The position numbers were made by a program, and so were the translations under genes. 64,000 nucleotides of DNA, taken from the NCBI GenBank assembly GCA_965198025.1, contig OZ240237.1, positions 2,976,001 through 3,040,000 of the forward strand. Reading direction: 5' to 3'. This DNA comes from CAYWWM01 sp965198025. GTDB lineage: Bacteria; Acidobacteriota; Terriglobia; 2-12-FULL-54-10. Shown here one piece after another: positions 14,923 to 24,969 of the stretch; within the stretch, counting starts at the first letter, position 1; every line of letters begins with the position of its first letter. The notes below the pieces were generated by a model. It saw only the letters and a program-made list of their open reading frames with translations. It was not told the origin of the DNA and did no database searches.

Positions 14923-17900
14923 AGATTATCCAGGATTCCATCCACTATCCGGTCACGACCACAGTGGGAGTCATCCTCCTGGTGATGTTCGGCGGGATCG
15001 GTCTATCCCGTCTTCCCATCCAATTGACCCCGGACGTCGTGCAACCAGAGGTCACCGTCAGCACCCAGTGGCCCGGCGCCGGTCCGCAGGAAGTCGAGCG
15101 CGACATTGTCGACGAACAGGAAGAGCAACTCAAGTCCATTGAAGGACTGCTCAAAATCGAGAGTTCCAGCTCCGACGGCGAAGGAACGATCACGCTCACC
15201 TTCCAGGTGGGCACGGATCTCGACGCCGCGGTGCTGAAGGTCTCGAACAGTCTGGAACAAGTCCCCGCCTATCCTTCCGACGCGGACCGGCCGGTGATTC
15301 GCACCGTCAACGTCAACACAAACGCCAGCGCCTGGTTCGTGCTGAGTCCTCTGGGCGAGGACTCCTACGACGGGGATATTTCGACGCTCTGGTCCTTTGT
15401 CGACGACCAAATTAAGCCGGAGCTCGAGCGCGTGCCGGGCGTGGCTATGTCGAATATCTACGGCGGCCGCGAGCAGGAAATGCACGTCATTGTGGACCCC
15501 TCGCGGCTGGCCGCACGTGCCGTTACCATGACCGAGCTCCGCGACGCCCTCGAGCGCGAGAATCGCAACTATAGCGGCGGGGATTTCGACGAGGGGAAAC
15601 GCCGCTACCTGGTGCGGACTGTGGGTGAGTACGGTTCGCCCGAGGAAATCGAAGAGATCGTCGTTTCGATTCGCAACCAGATCCCGATTTACCTGAAAGA
15701 CGTGGCACGGGTCGAGCTGGGGTATCGCAAGGCGAACGCCCGGGTGTTCCACAAAGGCCGGCAGGTAATCGCGCTCAACGCCCTGAAGGAACCCGGGGCG
15801 AACATCATGGACGTGATGGCCGGGCTGCAGCAGGTGGCCGCGCGCCTGAACAGCGACTTGCTGGAACCGCGCGGACTTGTCCTGAATCAGGTCTATGACG
15901 AGACTGATTACATCGAGAGCTCGATTAACCTGGTCCAGCAGAGTCTTTTCGTTGGGGGAACGCTGGCTGTAGTGATCCTGCTCTTGTTTCTGCGCAGCGT
16001 CACCAGCACTCTGGTTATCGCCGTCGCCATCCCCATCAGCATTGTCGGCTCGTTCCTGATGATGTATGCATTCGGACGGACCCTGAACGTCATCAGTCTG
16101 GCCGGGATGGCGTTTGCCGTGGGGATGGTGGTGGACAACTCCATTGTGGTCTTAGAGAACATTTACCGCCACCGCCAGATGGGCAAGCCGCGCACCCAAG
16201 CCGCCTACGACGGCGCGCGCGAGGTTTGGGGCGCCGTGCTGGCCAGCACGCTGACCACCATTGCCGTCTTCGTCCCGGTGATCTTTATCGAAGATGAGGT
16301 CGGCCAGCTGTTCGGCGACATCGCCCTGGGCATCGGTTTTGCTGTCGGCTTGAGCCTGCTGGTTTCGATCACGGTGATTCCCAGTCTTTCGGCCAAGATC
16401 CTGCGCACCGCGGGACGCAGTCCCAGGCGGTTCGGTTTGCAGAATCTCTTGGGCCTGGCCTTGCTCACCCGCGCTTTCATCCGCGGAACCACGCGCACGG
16501 TCTACTGGATCAACGGGTCGGTCATCCGGCGGTTGGCCGTCATCATTCTACTGACCGGCACGGCGCTGTGGCTGAGTTTTCGGATGGCTCCTGACACGGA
16601 ATACCTCCCGGTGGGCAACAACAACTTCATGTTCGGCATGATTCTTCCCCCGCCGGGCTTGAGCCTGGACGAGATGTCCTCACTGCACGAAGTCATGGAC
16701 GACACCCTACGCCCGATGTGGGAAGCTGCGGAAGGCTCTCCGGAGGCGCTTGGCATGCCGGGCGGTGGTGTCCGGGACTTCTTTTTTGTTTCGCTGCGCG
16801 GGCAGACCTTCATGGGGGCGCGATCGAACGATCCACTTCGCGTCACGGAGCTAGGCGACCCCATGATGGGAGCGGCAAGTCAGATTCCGGGAGCGATTGC
16901 CTTCGCGCAACAGGCGAGCATCTTTCAGCCCGGCCTTGGGGAGGGCCGCAATATCGACGTCGAACTCTCCGGACCGGAGTTGGACCGGCTCATCCAGATG
17001 GGATTCCGGGTCATGACCGGCACGTTTGAAGCTTTGCCCGGCGCACAGGCTTTCCCACGGTCCAGCCTCGACCTCGGGAACCCCGAGATCCGCGTCCGCA
17101 CCCATCGGCTGCGCGCTGCGGAGCTGGGCATTTCGAACCGCGACCTGGGCTTCGCCGTCAGCGCGCTCGTGGACGGCGCCCGGGCCAGTGATTATCAGCA
17201 TGAAGGAAGAGAAATCGACCTCCGCGTCATTGCCGAAACCGATGTCGAGCGCCGCACGCATCTGCTCGAACAGCTTCCCATCGCGGCGCCAAACGGCCAG
17301 CTCGTCACGCTGGGAACGGTGGCGGAGATTTCCGAGGTCAACGGCCCGCAGGCCATCTACCACAGCGAGCGCCGCCGCGCCGTCACCATCCAGGTGACGC
17401 CCGCGCCGCAGATGCCGCTCGAAACTGCCATGAATCTGATCGAGACCCGGATTCTCGACCCCCTGCGCCAGGAAGGGCTGCTGGGCGGACTGTACCAGGT
17501 CTCCTTGAGCGGCGCAGCCGATAAGCTCACGCAAACGGGTCTGGCGTTGCGCTGGAATTTCCTGCTTGCCCTCGTCATCACCTACCTGCTGATGGCGTCA
17601 CTGTTTGAAAGCTTCGTCTATCCGTTCGTCATCATGTTCAGCGTGCCCCTGGCGGCCTTAGGCGGAATTCTGGGTCTGGCTCTCATCAATCGCGTTGCCT
17701 TTCAGCCCCTGGATGTTCTGACGATGCTGGGTTTCTTTATCCTGATCGGCACGGTCGTCAATAATGCCATCCTGATCGTCCACCAGTGCCTGAACCACAT
17801 CCGCCTGGAGGGAATGGAGCCCCGGGAAGCCATCCGGGAGTCGGTGTCGAGCCGCATCCGGCCCATCTTCATGAGCGTCACGACATCGGTCTTCGGCATG

Positions 17901-18107
17901 CTCCCTCTGGTGCTGGTTCCCGGAGCCGGCTCGGAACTCTACCGCGGCCTGGGCAGCGTCGTCGTGGGCGGCCTGATCGTCTCCACCATCTTTACCCTGT
18001 TGCTGGTCCCAGCGCTGCTGAGTCTGACGTTCAGTATCCGTGCCGCAACTGTCTCCCTCTTTCACGCATTGCTCCAACCGGCCCGAAACTCCGGCTCCGG
18101 GGACTAG
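14919..18107 (+). CDS. RND (HAE1/AcrB-like) efflux pump permease
   Basis: A 1062-residue inner-membrane pump of full family length. It has the typical N-terminal helix and first porter domain, and transmembrane helix 4 reads AVGMVVDNSIVVLENIYRHR with one conserved Asp where AcrB has two. It also has the large periplasmic loops and a second helix bundle with GTVVNNAILIVHQCLN. It pumps small molecules outward using the proton gradient. The start is GTG, overlapping the adaptor stop. No repressor is adjacent, so regulation is not visible. The nearby AAC(6')-like gene is a separate unit. Confidence 0.93.
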   Translation: MKIIQDSIHYPVTTTVGVILLVMFGGIGLSRLPIQLTPDVVQPEVTVSTQWPGAGPQEVERDIVDEQEEQLKSIEGLLKIESSSSDGEGTITLTFQVGTDLDAAVLKVSNSLEQVPAYPSDADRPVIRTVNVNTNASAWFVLSPLGEDSYDGDISTLWSFVDDQIKPELERVPGVAMSNIYGGREQEMHVIVDPSRLAARAVTMTELRDALERENRNYSGGDFDEGKRRYLVRTVGEYGSPEEIEEIVVSIRNQIPIYLKDVARVELGYRKANARVFHKGRQVIALNALKEPGANIMDVMAGLQQVAARLNSDLLEPRGLVLNQVYDETDYIESSINLVQQSLFVGGTLAVVILLLFLRSVTSTLVIAVAIPISIVGSFLMMYAFGRTLNVISLAGMAFAVGMVVDNSIVVLENIYRHRQMGKPRTQAAYDGAREVWGAVLASTLTTIAVFVPVIFIEDEVGQLFGDIALGIGFAVGLSLLVSITVIPSLSAKILRTAGRSPRRFGLQNLLGLALLTRAFIRGTTRTVYWINGSVIRRLAVIILLTGTALWLSFRMAPDTEYLPVGNNNFMFGMILPPPGLSLDEMSSLHEVMDDTLRPMWEAAEGSPEALGMPGGGVRDFFFVSLRGQTFMGARSNDPLRVTELGDPMMGAASQIPGAIAFAQQASIFQPGLGEGRNIDVELSGPELDRLIQMGFRVMTGTFEALPGAQAFPRSSLDLGNPEIRVRTHRLRAAELGISNRDLGFAVSALVDGARASDYQHEGREIDLRVIAETDVERRTHLLEQLPIAAPNGQLVTLGTVAEISEVNGPQAIYHSERRRAVTIQVTPAPQMPLETAMNLIETRILDPLRQEGLLGGLYQVSLSGAADKLTQTGLALRWNFLLALVITYLLMASLFESFVYPFVIMFSVPLAALGGILGLALINRVAFQPLDVLTMLGFFILIGTVVNNAILIVHQCLNHIRLEGMEPREAIRESVSSRIRPIFMSVTTSVFGMLPLVLVPGAGSELYRGLGSVVVGGLIVSTIFTLLLVPALLSLTFSIRAATVSLFHALLQPARNSGSGD

Positions 18108-18334
18108 AGGCTGATCCGACAGATAAGCCACTCCGCGGAAAAGGACGGCCAGTTGATCGAGAGCTGAGAAGTTTTGCTCGTTCTGGGTGAGTTGTGCTGG
18201 ATCGGGGTCAGCGAGTTTCTGGAACTCCTGATGCAGCCGTTGCAGCCAACCACCGCCGATGAATATTCGGCAGAAGGGAGTACGCACTTTACGCAACCTG
18301 AATAGGCGAGCCTTTGTCGCGCTCGTGCTAAACT
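18108..18334. other. Intergenic stretch before a decayed gene
   Basis: No gene is seen in these 227 bases. A frame running into the downstream restriction-enzyme fragment is closed by TAA at 18329-18331, which supports decay of that gene's upstream part. Confidence 0.4.
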
Positions 18335-18745
18335 GTGCGATCATGCCTCAACACCGTTTTCATGGTGAACGTGTGCGCTGATGGATACGACCCACGCTAC
18401 CTGCTTGGCGTTCTAAACTCGAAACTACTTCGGCAACTCTGGACAGAACGGTTCTACGACCAACGGCGCACATTCCCGAAGATCAAAGGGACGTATTTGG
18501 AACAACTTCCCATTTGTACCATAAACTTCTCCAGCCCCGGCGACAAATCGCGGCATGACGGGGTCGTAACGAAAGTGGACGCGATCCTGGAGGCAAAGAA
18601 ACATTTGGCAAAGGCAAAGACCGACGGGGACAAGACCTATTATGAAAACAAGTGCGCAGCCCTCGACCGCCAAATTGACCGCCTCGTCTATGAGTTGTAC
18701 GGTCTGTCAGAGGACGAAATTCGAATTGTTGAACAACAGAAGTAA
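18335..18745 (+). pseudogene. C-terminal remnant of a type IIG/Eco57I-like restriction-methyltransferase
   Basis: The 136-codon open frame begins abruptly with VFMVNVCADGYDPRYLLGVLNSKLLRQLW and continues RRTFPKIKGTYLEQLPI. That is the target-recognition region found near the C-terminus of TaqI/Eco57I-type restriction-modification enzymes, which are normally about 1000 residues long. The tail (ALDRQIDRLVYELYGLSEDEIRIVE) is also the usual end of such proteins. The methyltransferase and nuclease parts are absent and a stop lies just upstream. It is therefore a fragment left by a deletion, evidence of past mobile defence DNA at this site. Confidence 0.78.
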
Positions 18746-18890
18746 TACGATTCACTAGACACGGTGACCGACATAACCGGGTTCTTCAGTTTCCTGAGTC
18801 TCGCCACGGTGTTCGCTCGTCTCTTGTGAGAGGTTCGGGGCCCACACGCTTGCTTGCTGTGTGACCACAGGGAACCCCAGTAAGGAATGC

Positions 18891-19847
18891 ATGATCGTCG
18901 TACTCGCCGGTGGCATCGGAGCAGCCCGCTTCCTGGAAGGCCTGGCAGCCGTCATGCCTCCCGAGCAGATCACTGTGATCGCCAATACCGGGGACGACGA
19001 CGAGTTCCACGGCCTGCACGTCTCCCCCGACGTGGATACCCTCCTTTATACCCTCGCTAACATGGTGGACCGAGACCGTGGCTGGGGGATCCGCGGAGAC
19101 ACGTTTTCTTGCCTCGACTCTCTCTCCTCGTTGGGCTTGGAAACCTGGTTCCGCCTGGGCGACCGCGACCTCGCCACGCACCTGTTCCGCACCGAGCGCC
19201 TCCGCCAGGGTGTCCCGCTTTCTGAAGCCACGGACGAACTGCGGCGCTCGCTTGGGGTCTCTTCCCGGATTCTTCCGATGTCGAACGACCATGCCCGGAC
19301 CCGCCTGCGAACTACGGCCGGTCTGCTCGCTTTTCAGGAGTATTTCGTCAAGCTGAGGCAGGAACCGGAGGTGCTCGAAGCGGACTTCTCCGAGGCCGCC
19401 GCCAGCCGTCCCGCTCCCGGCGTTCTGGAGGCCATTGCGGAATCGGCCGCCGTCATCATCGCTCCCAGCAACCCGATTCTGAGCATCGGCCCCATTCTCG
19501 CGGTTCCCGGCGTTCGGGAAGCTCTCCGCAATACGCCGGCCCCAGTGGCCGCCATCAGCCCGATCGTCGGAGGACGAGCCTTCAAAGGCCCGGCGGACCG
19601 CATCCTCGACTCGATCGGACTGGGGGCTTCGGCCACCGCGGTAGCCGGGCTCTATCGGGATTTTCTGGACATCTTCGTCCTCGACCGGCAAGACGCTTCC
19701 CTGCAGAAGGGAGTGGAGCGGAAGGGAATGGCGGCTGTTGTCACGCGGACGGTGATGAGTTCTCCGGAAATCCGGCAGGCCCTGGCTCGAAGGGTGCTCG
19801 AAGCGCTCCGGAGACCAGCTCCTTCCGGGGCACCTTCACCGGTTTAA
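18891..19847 (+). CDS. cofD: CofD, phospholactate/phosphoenolpyruvate transferase of F420 synthesis
   Basis: The start at 18891 has AAGGA upstream and gives MIVVLAGGIGAARFLEGL, the family's opening nucleotide-binding motif. NTGDDDEFHGLHVSPDVDTLLYTLA follows, the signature that binds Fo and metal, and later PSNPILSIGPILAVP and ISPIVGGRAFKGPADR. The enzyme joins the phospholactyl or phosphoenolpyruvyl group of a guanosine diphosphate donor to Fo, giving F420-0. No other cof gene is in the window, but a dead F420/PPOX-like fragment at 57761 fits F420 use by the organism. Its last four bases overlap the convergent glycosyltransferase. Confidence 0.93.
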   Translation: MIVVLAGGIGAARFLEGLAAVMPPEQITVIANTGDDDEFHGLHVSPDVDTLLYTLANMVDRDRGWGIRGDTFSCLDSLSSLGLETWFRLGDRDLATHLFRTERLRQGVPLSEATDELRRSLGVSSRILPMSNDHARTRLRTTAGLLAFQEYFVKLRQEPEVLEADFSEAAASRPAPGVLEAIAESAAVIIAPSNPILSIGPILAVPGVREALRNTPAPVAAISPIVGGRAFKGPADRILDSIGLGASATAVAGLYRDFLDIFVLDRQDASLQKGVERKGMAAVVTRTVMSSPEIRQALARRVLEALRRPAPSGAPSPV

Positions 19848-20782
19848 CGGGCATCCAGATCGCCCAGAGGCTGCGCGGGAGGAATCTCGAGGTACCGCAG
19901 CCGCTTCGCTTCCCGGCGCGCCAGGAGAATCAGGTCCAGAATCAGGCCGAACGTGAAGAACAGAAACGACAACCCCAGGAAGCTGGCGGCAAGAATCGCG
20001 CCGGGCAGCCGCAGGAATGCTCCTGTGTCCATGTAGTCGAGCACAACGGGGTATCCGAAGTACACCGAGAGGGCAGCAGAAAGAAACGCGAGCGCGCCGA
20101 AGGAATAAACCGGGTGCTCTTCCAGGAACAACCGGAAGATCGTCCACAGCACCGCCAGCCCGTCCCGGAAGGGGTTCAATTTGCTCGCCGAGCCGGTTGT
20201 TCGCTCCTTGTAGCCTGTCTGCGTCTCCGCCACCGGCATTCCCAGCACCAGCGCATGTACGATCAACATGGTGTCAATCTCGAAGCCGCCCGCCGAACCC
20301 GAGAAGGTCTTCACAAACCGCCGGGAAAACACCTTGTAACCCGACATCATGTCGGCAATGTTGCCCCCGAAGATCGAGGAAACCAGCCATGAAAGAAACG
20401 CGTTTCCCAACCGGTGCCCTGGCCGGTAGGCGGAATCGCTCGATGTGACCCGGGCGCCGTTGACCACGTCGAGCTGTTGGTTGCAAAGCCGCTCGATCAT
20501 CCCGCCCGCGTCCTCCGGATCGTACGTGTCATCTCCGTCCACCAGCACGTAGGCGTCGGCGTCCACGTCGGCGAACATCCGCTGTATCACGTGCCCCTTG
20601 CCCCTTCGCGCAACCAGCCGAACCACTGCCCCCGCCGACGCTGCCGCCTCTGCCGTGCCGTCGGTGGAGTTGTTGTCGTACACAAAGACCGTGGCCTCCG
20701 GCAACGTTCTCCGAAAGCTCCGCACCACGTTCGCCACGGCACATTCTTCGTTATAGCAAGGGATCAGAACGGCAACTCGCAC
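19844..20782 (-). CDS. Family 2 glycosyltransferase with two C-terminal membrane helices
   Basis: A 312-residue protein starting at GTG 20782 with AGGTGAG upstream. The GT-A nucleotide-sugar fold is clear: VAVLIPCYNEECAVANVV, VYDNNSTDGT and the metal motif VLVDGDDTYDP. The later QTGYKERTTGSASKLNPFRDG resembles polyprenyl-phosphate mannose/glucose transferases. Two hydrophobic segments near residues 225-250 and 265-292 anchor it in the membrane. It probably charges a lipid carrier for a cell-surface polymer. It precedes nothing obvious; argH lies 135 bases upstream on the same strand. Confidence 0.9.
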   Translation of the reverse strand: MRVAVLIPCYNEECAVANVVRSFRRTLPEATVFVYDNNSTDGTAEAAASAGAVVRLVARRGKGHVIQRMFADVDADAYVLVDGDDTYDPEDAGGMIERLCNQQLDVVNGARVTSSDSAYRPGHRLGNAFLSWLVSSIFGGNIADMMSGYKVFSRRFVKTFSGSAGGFEIDTMLIVHALVLGMPVAETQTGYKERTTGSASKLNPFRDGLAVLWTIFRLFLEEHPVYSFGALAFLSAALSVYFGYPVVLDYMDTGAFLRLPGAILAASFLGLSFLFFTFGLILDLILLARREAKRLRYLEIPPAQPLGDLDAR

Positions 20783-20917
20783 GAACTCACCTACCCTATC
20801 GGGCTTGGGATGACAAGAGCCTCAGGGTGGTGAGCAGTATAGCAAGGTGAAAGCCGGGCCAGCCCGTGTTTTTTCCGCTGCGGGTTCACCCTTCCGCCTC
20901 CCGGCCGGGAGCCCGGA

Positions 20918-22324
20918 TCACAGTTTTCGCAGCCACCTGCCAGCTTCCCGCAATGCGTTCCGGACCGCTTTCGGCGCGGTTCCCCCAGGGACCCCACGCC
21001 GAGCGACGCCGGTCGCAGGCGCCAGCAAGCGCAAGCTTCGCCGGTCGAATCGAGGCGAGTAGCGCTGTAGGTCTTCCAGACTGCACTCCGGTGCTTCCTT
21101 CCCGGCTTCGACCGAGTCTCGCACTAGCCGGCCCACGATCTCGTGCGCCTGATGGAACGGCACGCCCCGCTCCGCCAGGAACTCGGCCAGGTCCGTGGCG
21201 CAAAGCCATCCCGTGGTCGCCGCGGCTTCCATCCGGTCCGGGCGCAAGGTCACCGTCGCCACCACCTCTGCCGCCAGCGCCAACGCCGGTCCCAACTGCT
21301 CGGCAGTATCGAACACCGGCTCCTTGTCCTCCTGCAAATCCCTGTCGTAGGCCGACGGCAGGCCCTTCACCGTCGCCGCCAGCGATACCAGATGCCCCAG
21401 CACTCGGCCCGTCTTGCCGCGAATCAGCTCCAGCGAGTCCGGATTCTTTTTCTGCGGCATCAGGCTACTGCCAGTGGAGACCTCATCAGCCAATTCAAGC
21501 ATCCCAAATTCCTCGGAGGAATAGAGAATCCAGTCCTCTGCCAAACGGCTCAGGTGCAGGAAGCAGACCGAAGCCATGAACAGATACTCCAGCGCGAAGT
21601 CGCGGTCGCTGACCACGTCCAGGCTGTTCCGGGAAATGCGCGCGAAGCCCAGCTCCTTGGCCAGCCGCATGCGATCGACCGCAAGCCCGCTGCCTGCCAG
21701 CGCCCCGCTCCCCAGCGGCAGCACGTCCGCGCTGCGGTGGCAGGCTTCCAGCCGTTCGTAGTCGCGGCGGAACATCTCAAAATATGCCAGCAGGTAGTGT
21801 GCCCACAGCACCGGCTGTCCCCGCCGCAGATGCGTATACCCCGGCAGGATGGCGCCGGTATCTTGTTCCGCCTTCTTGAGCAGCGCGGCCAGAAGACCCT
21901 TCAGATTCCCCTGTGCGCCCCGGATTTCCCCCTTGAGCCATATGCGGAAGTCAAGCGCCACCTGCTCGTTGCGGCTCCGCCCGGTGTGCAACTTGTCGGC
22001 CAGCCCCCCGATGCGCTCCCGCAGCTTCCCCAGCACAAACGTGTGGATGTCTTCTTCCGGCGCGCCGCGAAACCAGTCCGGCCCCTTTTCGGCGACTTCC
22101 TTGGCCAGATCGTCCAGCGCCTTCGCCGCGCCGGCAGCCTCGCGCGCCGTCAGGATGCGGACACTCTGCAGCGCGTGCGCATAGGCCTTGGTCCCTTCAA
22201 TGTCGGCCTGCGCCAGCCGGTAATCAAACGAAAGCGATTGGGAAAAGGTTTCCAGCGTCTTGGCAGGCGGCTTCGTAAACCGTCCGCCCCAGAGTTTGTA
22301 CGGAGTTTTGGTGGAGCGTTTCAT
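20918..22324 (-). CDS. argH: Argininosuccinate lyase
   Basis: A 468-residue protein of normal length. It opens WGGRFTKPPAKTLETFSQSLSFD, has HTGRSRNEQVALDFR, and carries the fumarase-superfamily signature GSSLMPQKKNPDSLEL with the catalytic serine loop. It splits argininosuccinate into arginine and fumarate in the cytoplasm. The gene is the last of the argF, small gene, argG, argH unit, 54 bases after argG, and is likely co-regulated through the operators at 24970-25004. Confidence 0.95.
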   Translation of the reverse strand: MKRSTKTPYKLWGGRFTKPPAKTLETFSQSLSFDYRLAQADIEGTKAYAHALQSVRILTAREAAGAAKALDDLAKEVAEKGPDWFRGAPEEDIHTFVLGKLRERIGGLADKLHTGRSRNEQVALDFRIWLKGEIRGAQGNLKGLLAALLKKAEQDTGAILPGYTHLRRGQPVLWAHYLLAYFEMFRRDYERLEACHRSADVLPLGSGALAGSGLAVDRMRLAKELGFARISRNSLDVVSDRDFALEYLFMASVCFLHLSRLAEDWILYSSEEFGMLELADEVSTGSSLMPQKKNPDSLELIRGKTGRVLGHLVSLAATVKGLPSAYDRDLQEDKEPVFDTAEQLGPALALAAEVVATVTLRPDRMEAAATTGWLCATDLAEFLAERGVPFHQAHEIVGRLVRDSVEAGKEAPECSLEDLQRYSPRFDRRSLRLLAPATGVARRGVPGGTAPKAVRNALREAGRWLRKL

Positions 22325-22378
22325 CGGTGGGTTCGGCTGGAGGATGACTTGCTACTGCCCCTGTCTTCTTGTCGCTGG

Positions 22379-23623
22379 TCACTGCTTCCTCGGCCCCGGC
22401 AACTGCGCCTCGAGGGCCGCGCGCACAACCAGCGGCAATCCAATCAGATTGATGAAGCCCTCGGCATCTTTCTGGTCGTAGGATGCTCCCATCGTGAAGC
22501 TCGCGATGTCTTCCGAATAGAGTGAATAGGGCGAACTGCGCCCGGCGACGTCGACGTTGCCGCGGTAGAGACGCAAGCGCACCTCGCCGGTTACGGTCCG
22601 CTGGGTCTGTTCGATGAAGCCGTCCAGGGCCTCCCGCAGCGGTGTGTACCAGTAGCCGTTGTAGACCAGGCGCGCGTAGTCGAGTGCCACGTGCTGCTTG
22701 TAGTGGCTCGTTTCGCGGTCGAGACACAGCGCTTCGAGCTCCCGGTGCGCCAGCACGAGCAGCGTTCCGCCTGGCGTTTCATACGCACCGCGGGACTTCA
22801 TCCCCACGAAGCGGTTCTCAACCAAGTCAATCCGCCCGATGGCGTGCTCCCCGCCGATGCGGTTGAGCGTCTCAACAATTTCTACCGGCCCCAGGCGCTT
22901 ACCGTTGACCGAGACCGGTATGCCGCATTCGAACCCAATCTGTACCTCCGTGCCTGCTCCCGGTGCTTCCCGCGGACTGCGTGTCAGTTGCCAGACGTCG
23001 TCCGGTACCGGAGCAGCCGGGTCTTCGAGCGTCCCGCCTTCGTGGCTCAGGTGCCAGATGTTCTGGTCCCGGCTGTAGATCTTCTCGATGCTCGCAGCCA
23101 CCGGGATGTTGTGGGCTTTGGCGTATTCGAGCGCGTCCTCCCGCGACCGGATGCTCCATTCCCGCCACGGAGAAATCACCGTCAAGTGAGGCGCAAACGC
23201 CTTATAGGTCAGCTCGAACCGGACTTGGTCGTTGCCCTTGCCCGTGCAACCGTGTGCCACGGCGTCGGCGCCTTCCTGCATCGCGACCTCGACCTGCCGC
23301 CGCGCCAGCAACGGGCGGGCAATCGATGTTCCGAGCAGGTACTTGTGCTCGTACACAGCGCCGGACCGCACCAGCCGCCACAGAAATCCGGTGACAAATT
23401 CCTCGCGCTGGTCCTCAATCACTACCTTCGCCGCACCCGTTGTCCGGGCCTTCTCGGCGACTGCTTGCATGTCGTCGCCTTGCCCGATATCCCCCACCAT
23501 GGCGATCACTTCGCAATGGTAAGTCTCCATCAGCCAGGGAATGATGATGGAGGTGTCCAGGCCCCCCGAGTAGGCCAGTATCACCTTCTTGGGCTTTGCT
23601 TTCGATGCTGCCATGCGCGGCAT
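22379..23623 (-). CDS. argG: Argininosuccinate synthase
   Basis: A 414-residue enzyme with the ATP pyrophosphatase loop VILAYSGGLDTSIIIPWL, the aspartate/citrulline site around AHGCTGKGNDQVRFEL, and the C-terminal SIRSREDALEYA and GRSSPYSLY blocks. It joins citrulline and aspartate using ATP. The ATG at 23623 overlaps the stop of the small upstream gene as TAATG, giving likely translational coupling. A second ATG at 23614 is also possible. Confidence 0.95.
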   Translation of the reverse strand: MPRMAASKAKPKKVILAYSGGLDTSIIIPWLMETYHCEVIAMVGDIGQGDDMQAVAEKARTTGAAKVVIEDQREEFVTGFLWRLVRSGAVYEHKYLLGTSIARPLLARRQVEVAMQEGADAVAHGCTGKGNDQVRFELTYKAFAPHLTVISPWREWSIRSREDALEYAKAHNIPVAASIEKIYSRDQNIWHLSHEGGTLEDPAAPVPDDVWQLTRSPREAPGAGTEVQIGFECGIPVSVNGKRLGPVEIVETLNRIGGEHAIGRIDLVENRFVGMKSRGAYETPGGTLLVLAHRELEALCLDRETSHYKQHVALDYARLVYNGYWYTPLREALDGFIEQTQRTVTGEVRLRLYRGNVDVAGRSSPYSLYSEDIASFTMGASYDQKDAEGFINLIGLPLVVRAALEAQLPGPRKQ

Positions 23624-23868
23624 TACTCTTTCGGGGGTGGCGTCCCCATTGCAACGATCTTTTTCTTGACCTCAGGGAGGAAGTCTACAAACACGAAACG
23701 CCGGTTCTGATACAGATTGTCCTCTTCACTTTCATCGACAATGCGGACCATGTCCTCTCGGGCTGCTTTCGGGTCCGGCAAAACCCTGTAGACCTTACCG
23801 TGGATCAGGTTTTCCTCAAAATCCACGTTGTCAATGCAAAGAGCAAAGGGTTTCCATTGTGTTCTCAT
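23623..23868 (-). CDS. Small conserved-looking protein coupled to argG
   Basis: An 81-residue soluble protein starting MRTQWKPFALCIDNVDFEENL and continuing LIHGKVYRVLPDPKAAREDMVRIVDESEEDNLY. It has no helix-rich membrane segment and no known catalytic motif. The pattern KVYxVLPD...RVVDESGEDYLYP recurs in short uncharacterised proteins of many bacteria as I recall them, so it is probably a real gene. Its stop codon shares bases with the argG start. The position inside an arginine operon may be opportunistic; I assign no function. Confidence 0.75.
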   Translation of the reverse strand: MRTQWKPFALCIDNVDFEENLIHGKVYRVLPDPKAAREDMVRIVDESEEDNLYQNRRFVFVDFLPEVKKKIVAMGTPPPKE

Positions 23869-23968
23869 TGCCTCTTGCCAATCATCGGGCGCTCCAGCAG
23901 CAGGACTGCCTTTGCGGATTCTTCCAGATCACGGCTTATACAGACAGTATACTTGCATCCAGCCGATT

Positions 23969-24946
23969 CTAGCGCTTCTTGCCGCGGCCTCCCGCCAGCA
24001 ACAGCCACAGCAACGCCTTTTGCACGTGGAGCCGGTTTTCGGCTTGGTCAAAGACCACCGAGCGCGCGGAATCGATCACCTCGTCCACAACTTCGTCGCC
24101 GCGGTGCGCCGGAAGACAGTGCATGAACACCGCGTCGCGCCGGGCGTTTCCAAAGAGTTTCGCCGTAACCTGGTACGAACGAAACCGCCTCCGTCGCACG
24201 CTGGCTTCCTTCTCGGACCCCATGCTCGCCCACACATCCGTATACACGGCATGCGCACCCGCCACAGCCTCTTGCGGATCGTGCAGCACTTCGACCTTCG
24301 CTCTCGTGCCGCGACCCAATTGCATTGCGGTAACGACAATCTCCGGATCGGGTTCGTACGCAGGAGGCGTCGCCACAGCTATGTCAACCCCCAGCTTCGC
24401 TCCCGTCAGCAGCAGCGAATGCGCCACGTTGTTGCCGTCGCCGACAAAAGCCAGCTTCAGCCCCTTCAGCCGCCCGAAAGTGTCCTTGAGCGTTAGAAAG
24501 TCGGCCAGCGCCTGGCACGGATGCGCGCGGTCGGAGAGCGAGTTGATCACCGGGATCTTGGCCCAGCGCGCCAAGTCCTCGACCGTCGAGTGCCGGAAGG
24601 TTCGGGCCGCAATCCCGTCCACCCACCGTTCGAGGTTCCGCGCCACGTCCGCCACCGGCTCTCGAGCCCCGAGCGGCTCCCCGCGGCTGTCGAGGAAAAT
24701 GGACTCCCCTCCCATCGACTTCATGGCCACTTCGAACGTGACGCGCGTCCGCAGGCTCGGCTTCTCGAACACCAGAGCCAGAATCCGCCCTGTCAGGGCA
24801 TTCCGAAAGCGGCCCGGCGAGCGACGGATCTCGGCCGCCAGGCGTAACACAGCTTCCGTCTCGGCGCGGCTCAGGTCGCTGTCGAGCACCAGGTCGGAGC
24901 AGGAAGCCCGCAGGCGCAGCCGACCTATGGACGCAAGGCCGCTCAT
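23969..24946 (-). CDS. argF: Ornithine carbamoyltransferase
   Basis: ATG at 24946 follows AGGAGGG by 7 bases and gives 325 residues. The carbamoyl-phosphate motif is FEKPSLRTRVTFE, the second is HPCQALADFLTL, and the ornithine-binding motif is MHCLPAHRGDEV. It makes citrulline from ornithine and carbamoyl phosphate. It heads the arginine gene unit, and two ARG-box-like sites overlap its promoter about 25-60 bases before the start. That points to repression by an ArgR-type regulator when arginine is plentiful. The regulator gene is not in the window. Confidence 0.94.
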   Translation of the reverse strand: MSGLASIGRLRLRASCSDLVLDSDLSRAETEAVLRLAAEIRRSPGRFRNALTGRILALVFEKPSLRTRVTFEVAMKSMGGESIFLDSRGEPLGAREPVADVARNLERWVDGIAARTFRHSTVEDLARWAKIPVINSLSDRAHPCQALADFLTLKDTFGRLKGLKLAFVGDGNNVAHSLLLTGAKLGVDIAVATPPAYEPDPEIVVTAMQLGRGTRAKVEVLHDPQEAVAGAHAVYTDVWASMGSEKEASVRRRRFRSYQVTAKLFGNARRDAVFMHCLPAHRGDEVVDEVIDSARSVVFDQAENRLHVQKALLWLLLAGGRGKKR

Positions 24947-24969
24947 CAACGAGCCCTCCTCCGCTTAAA

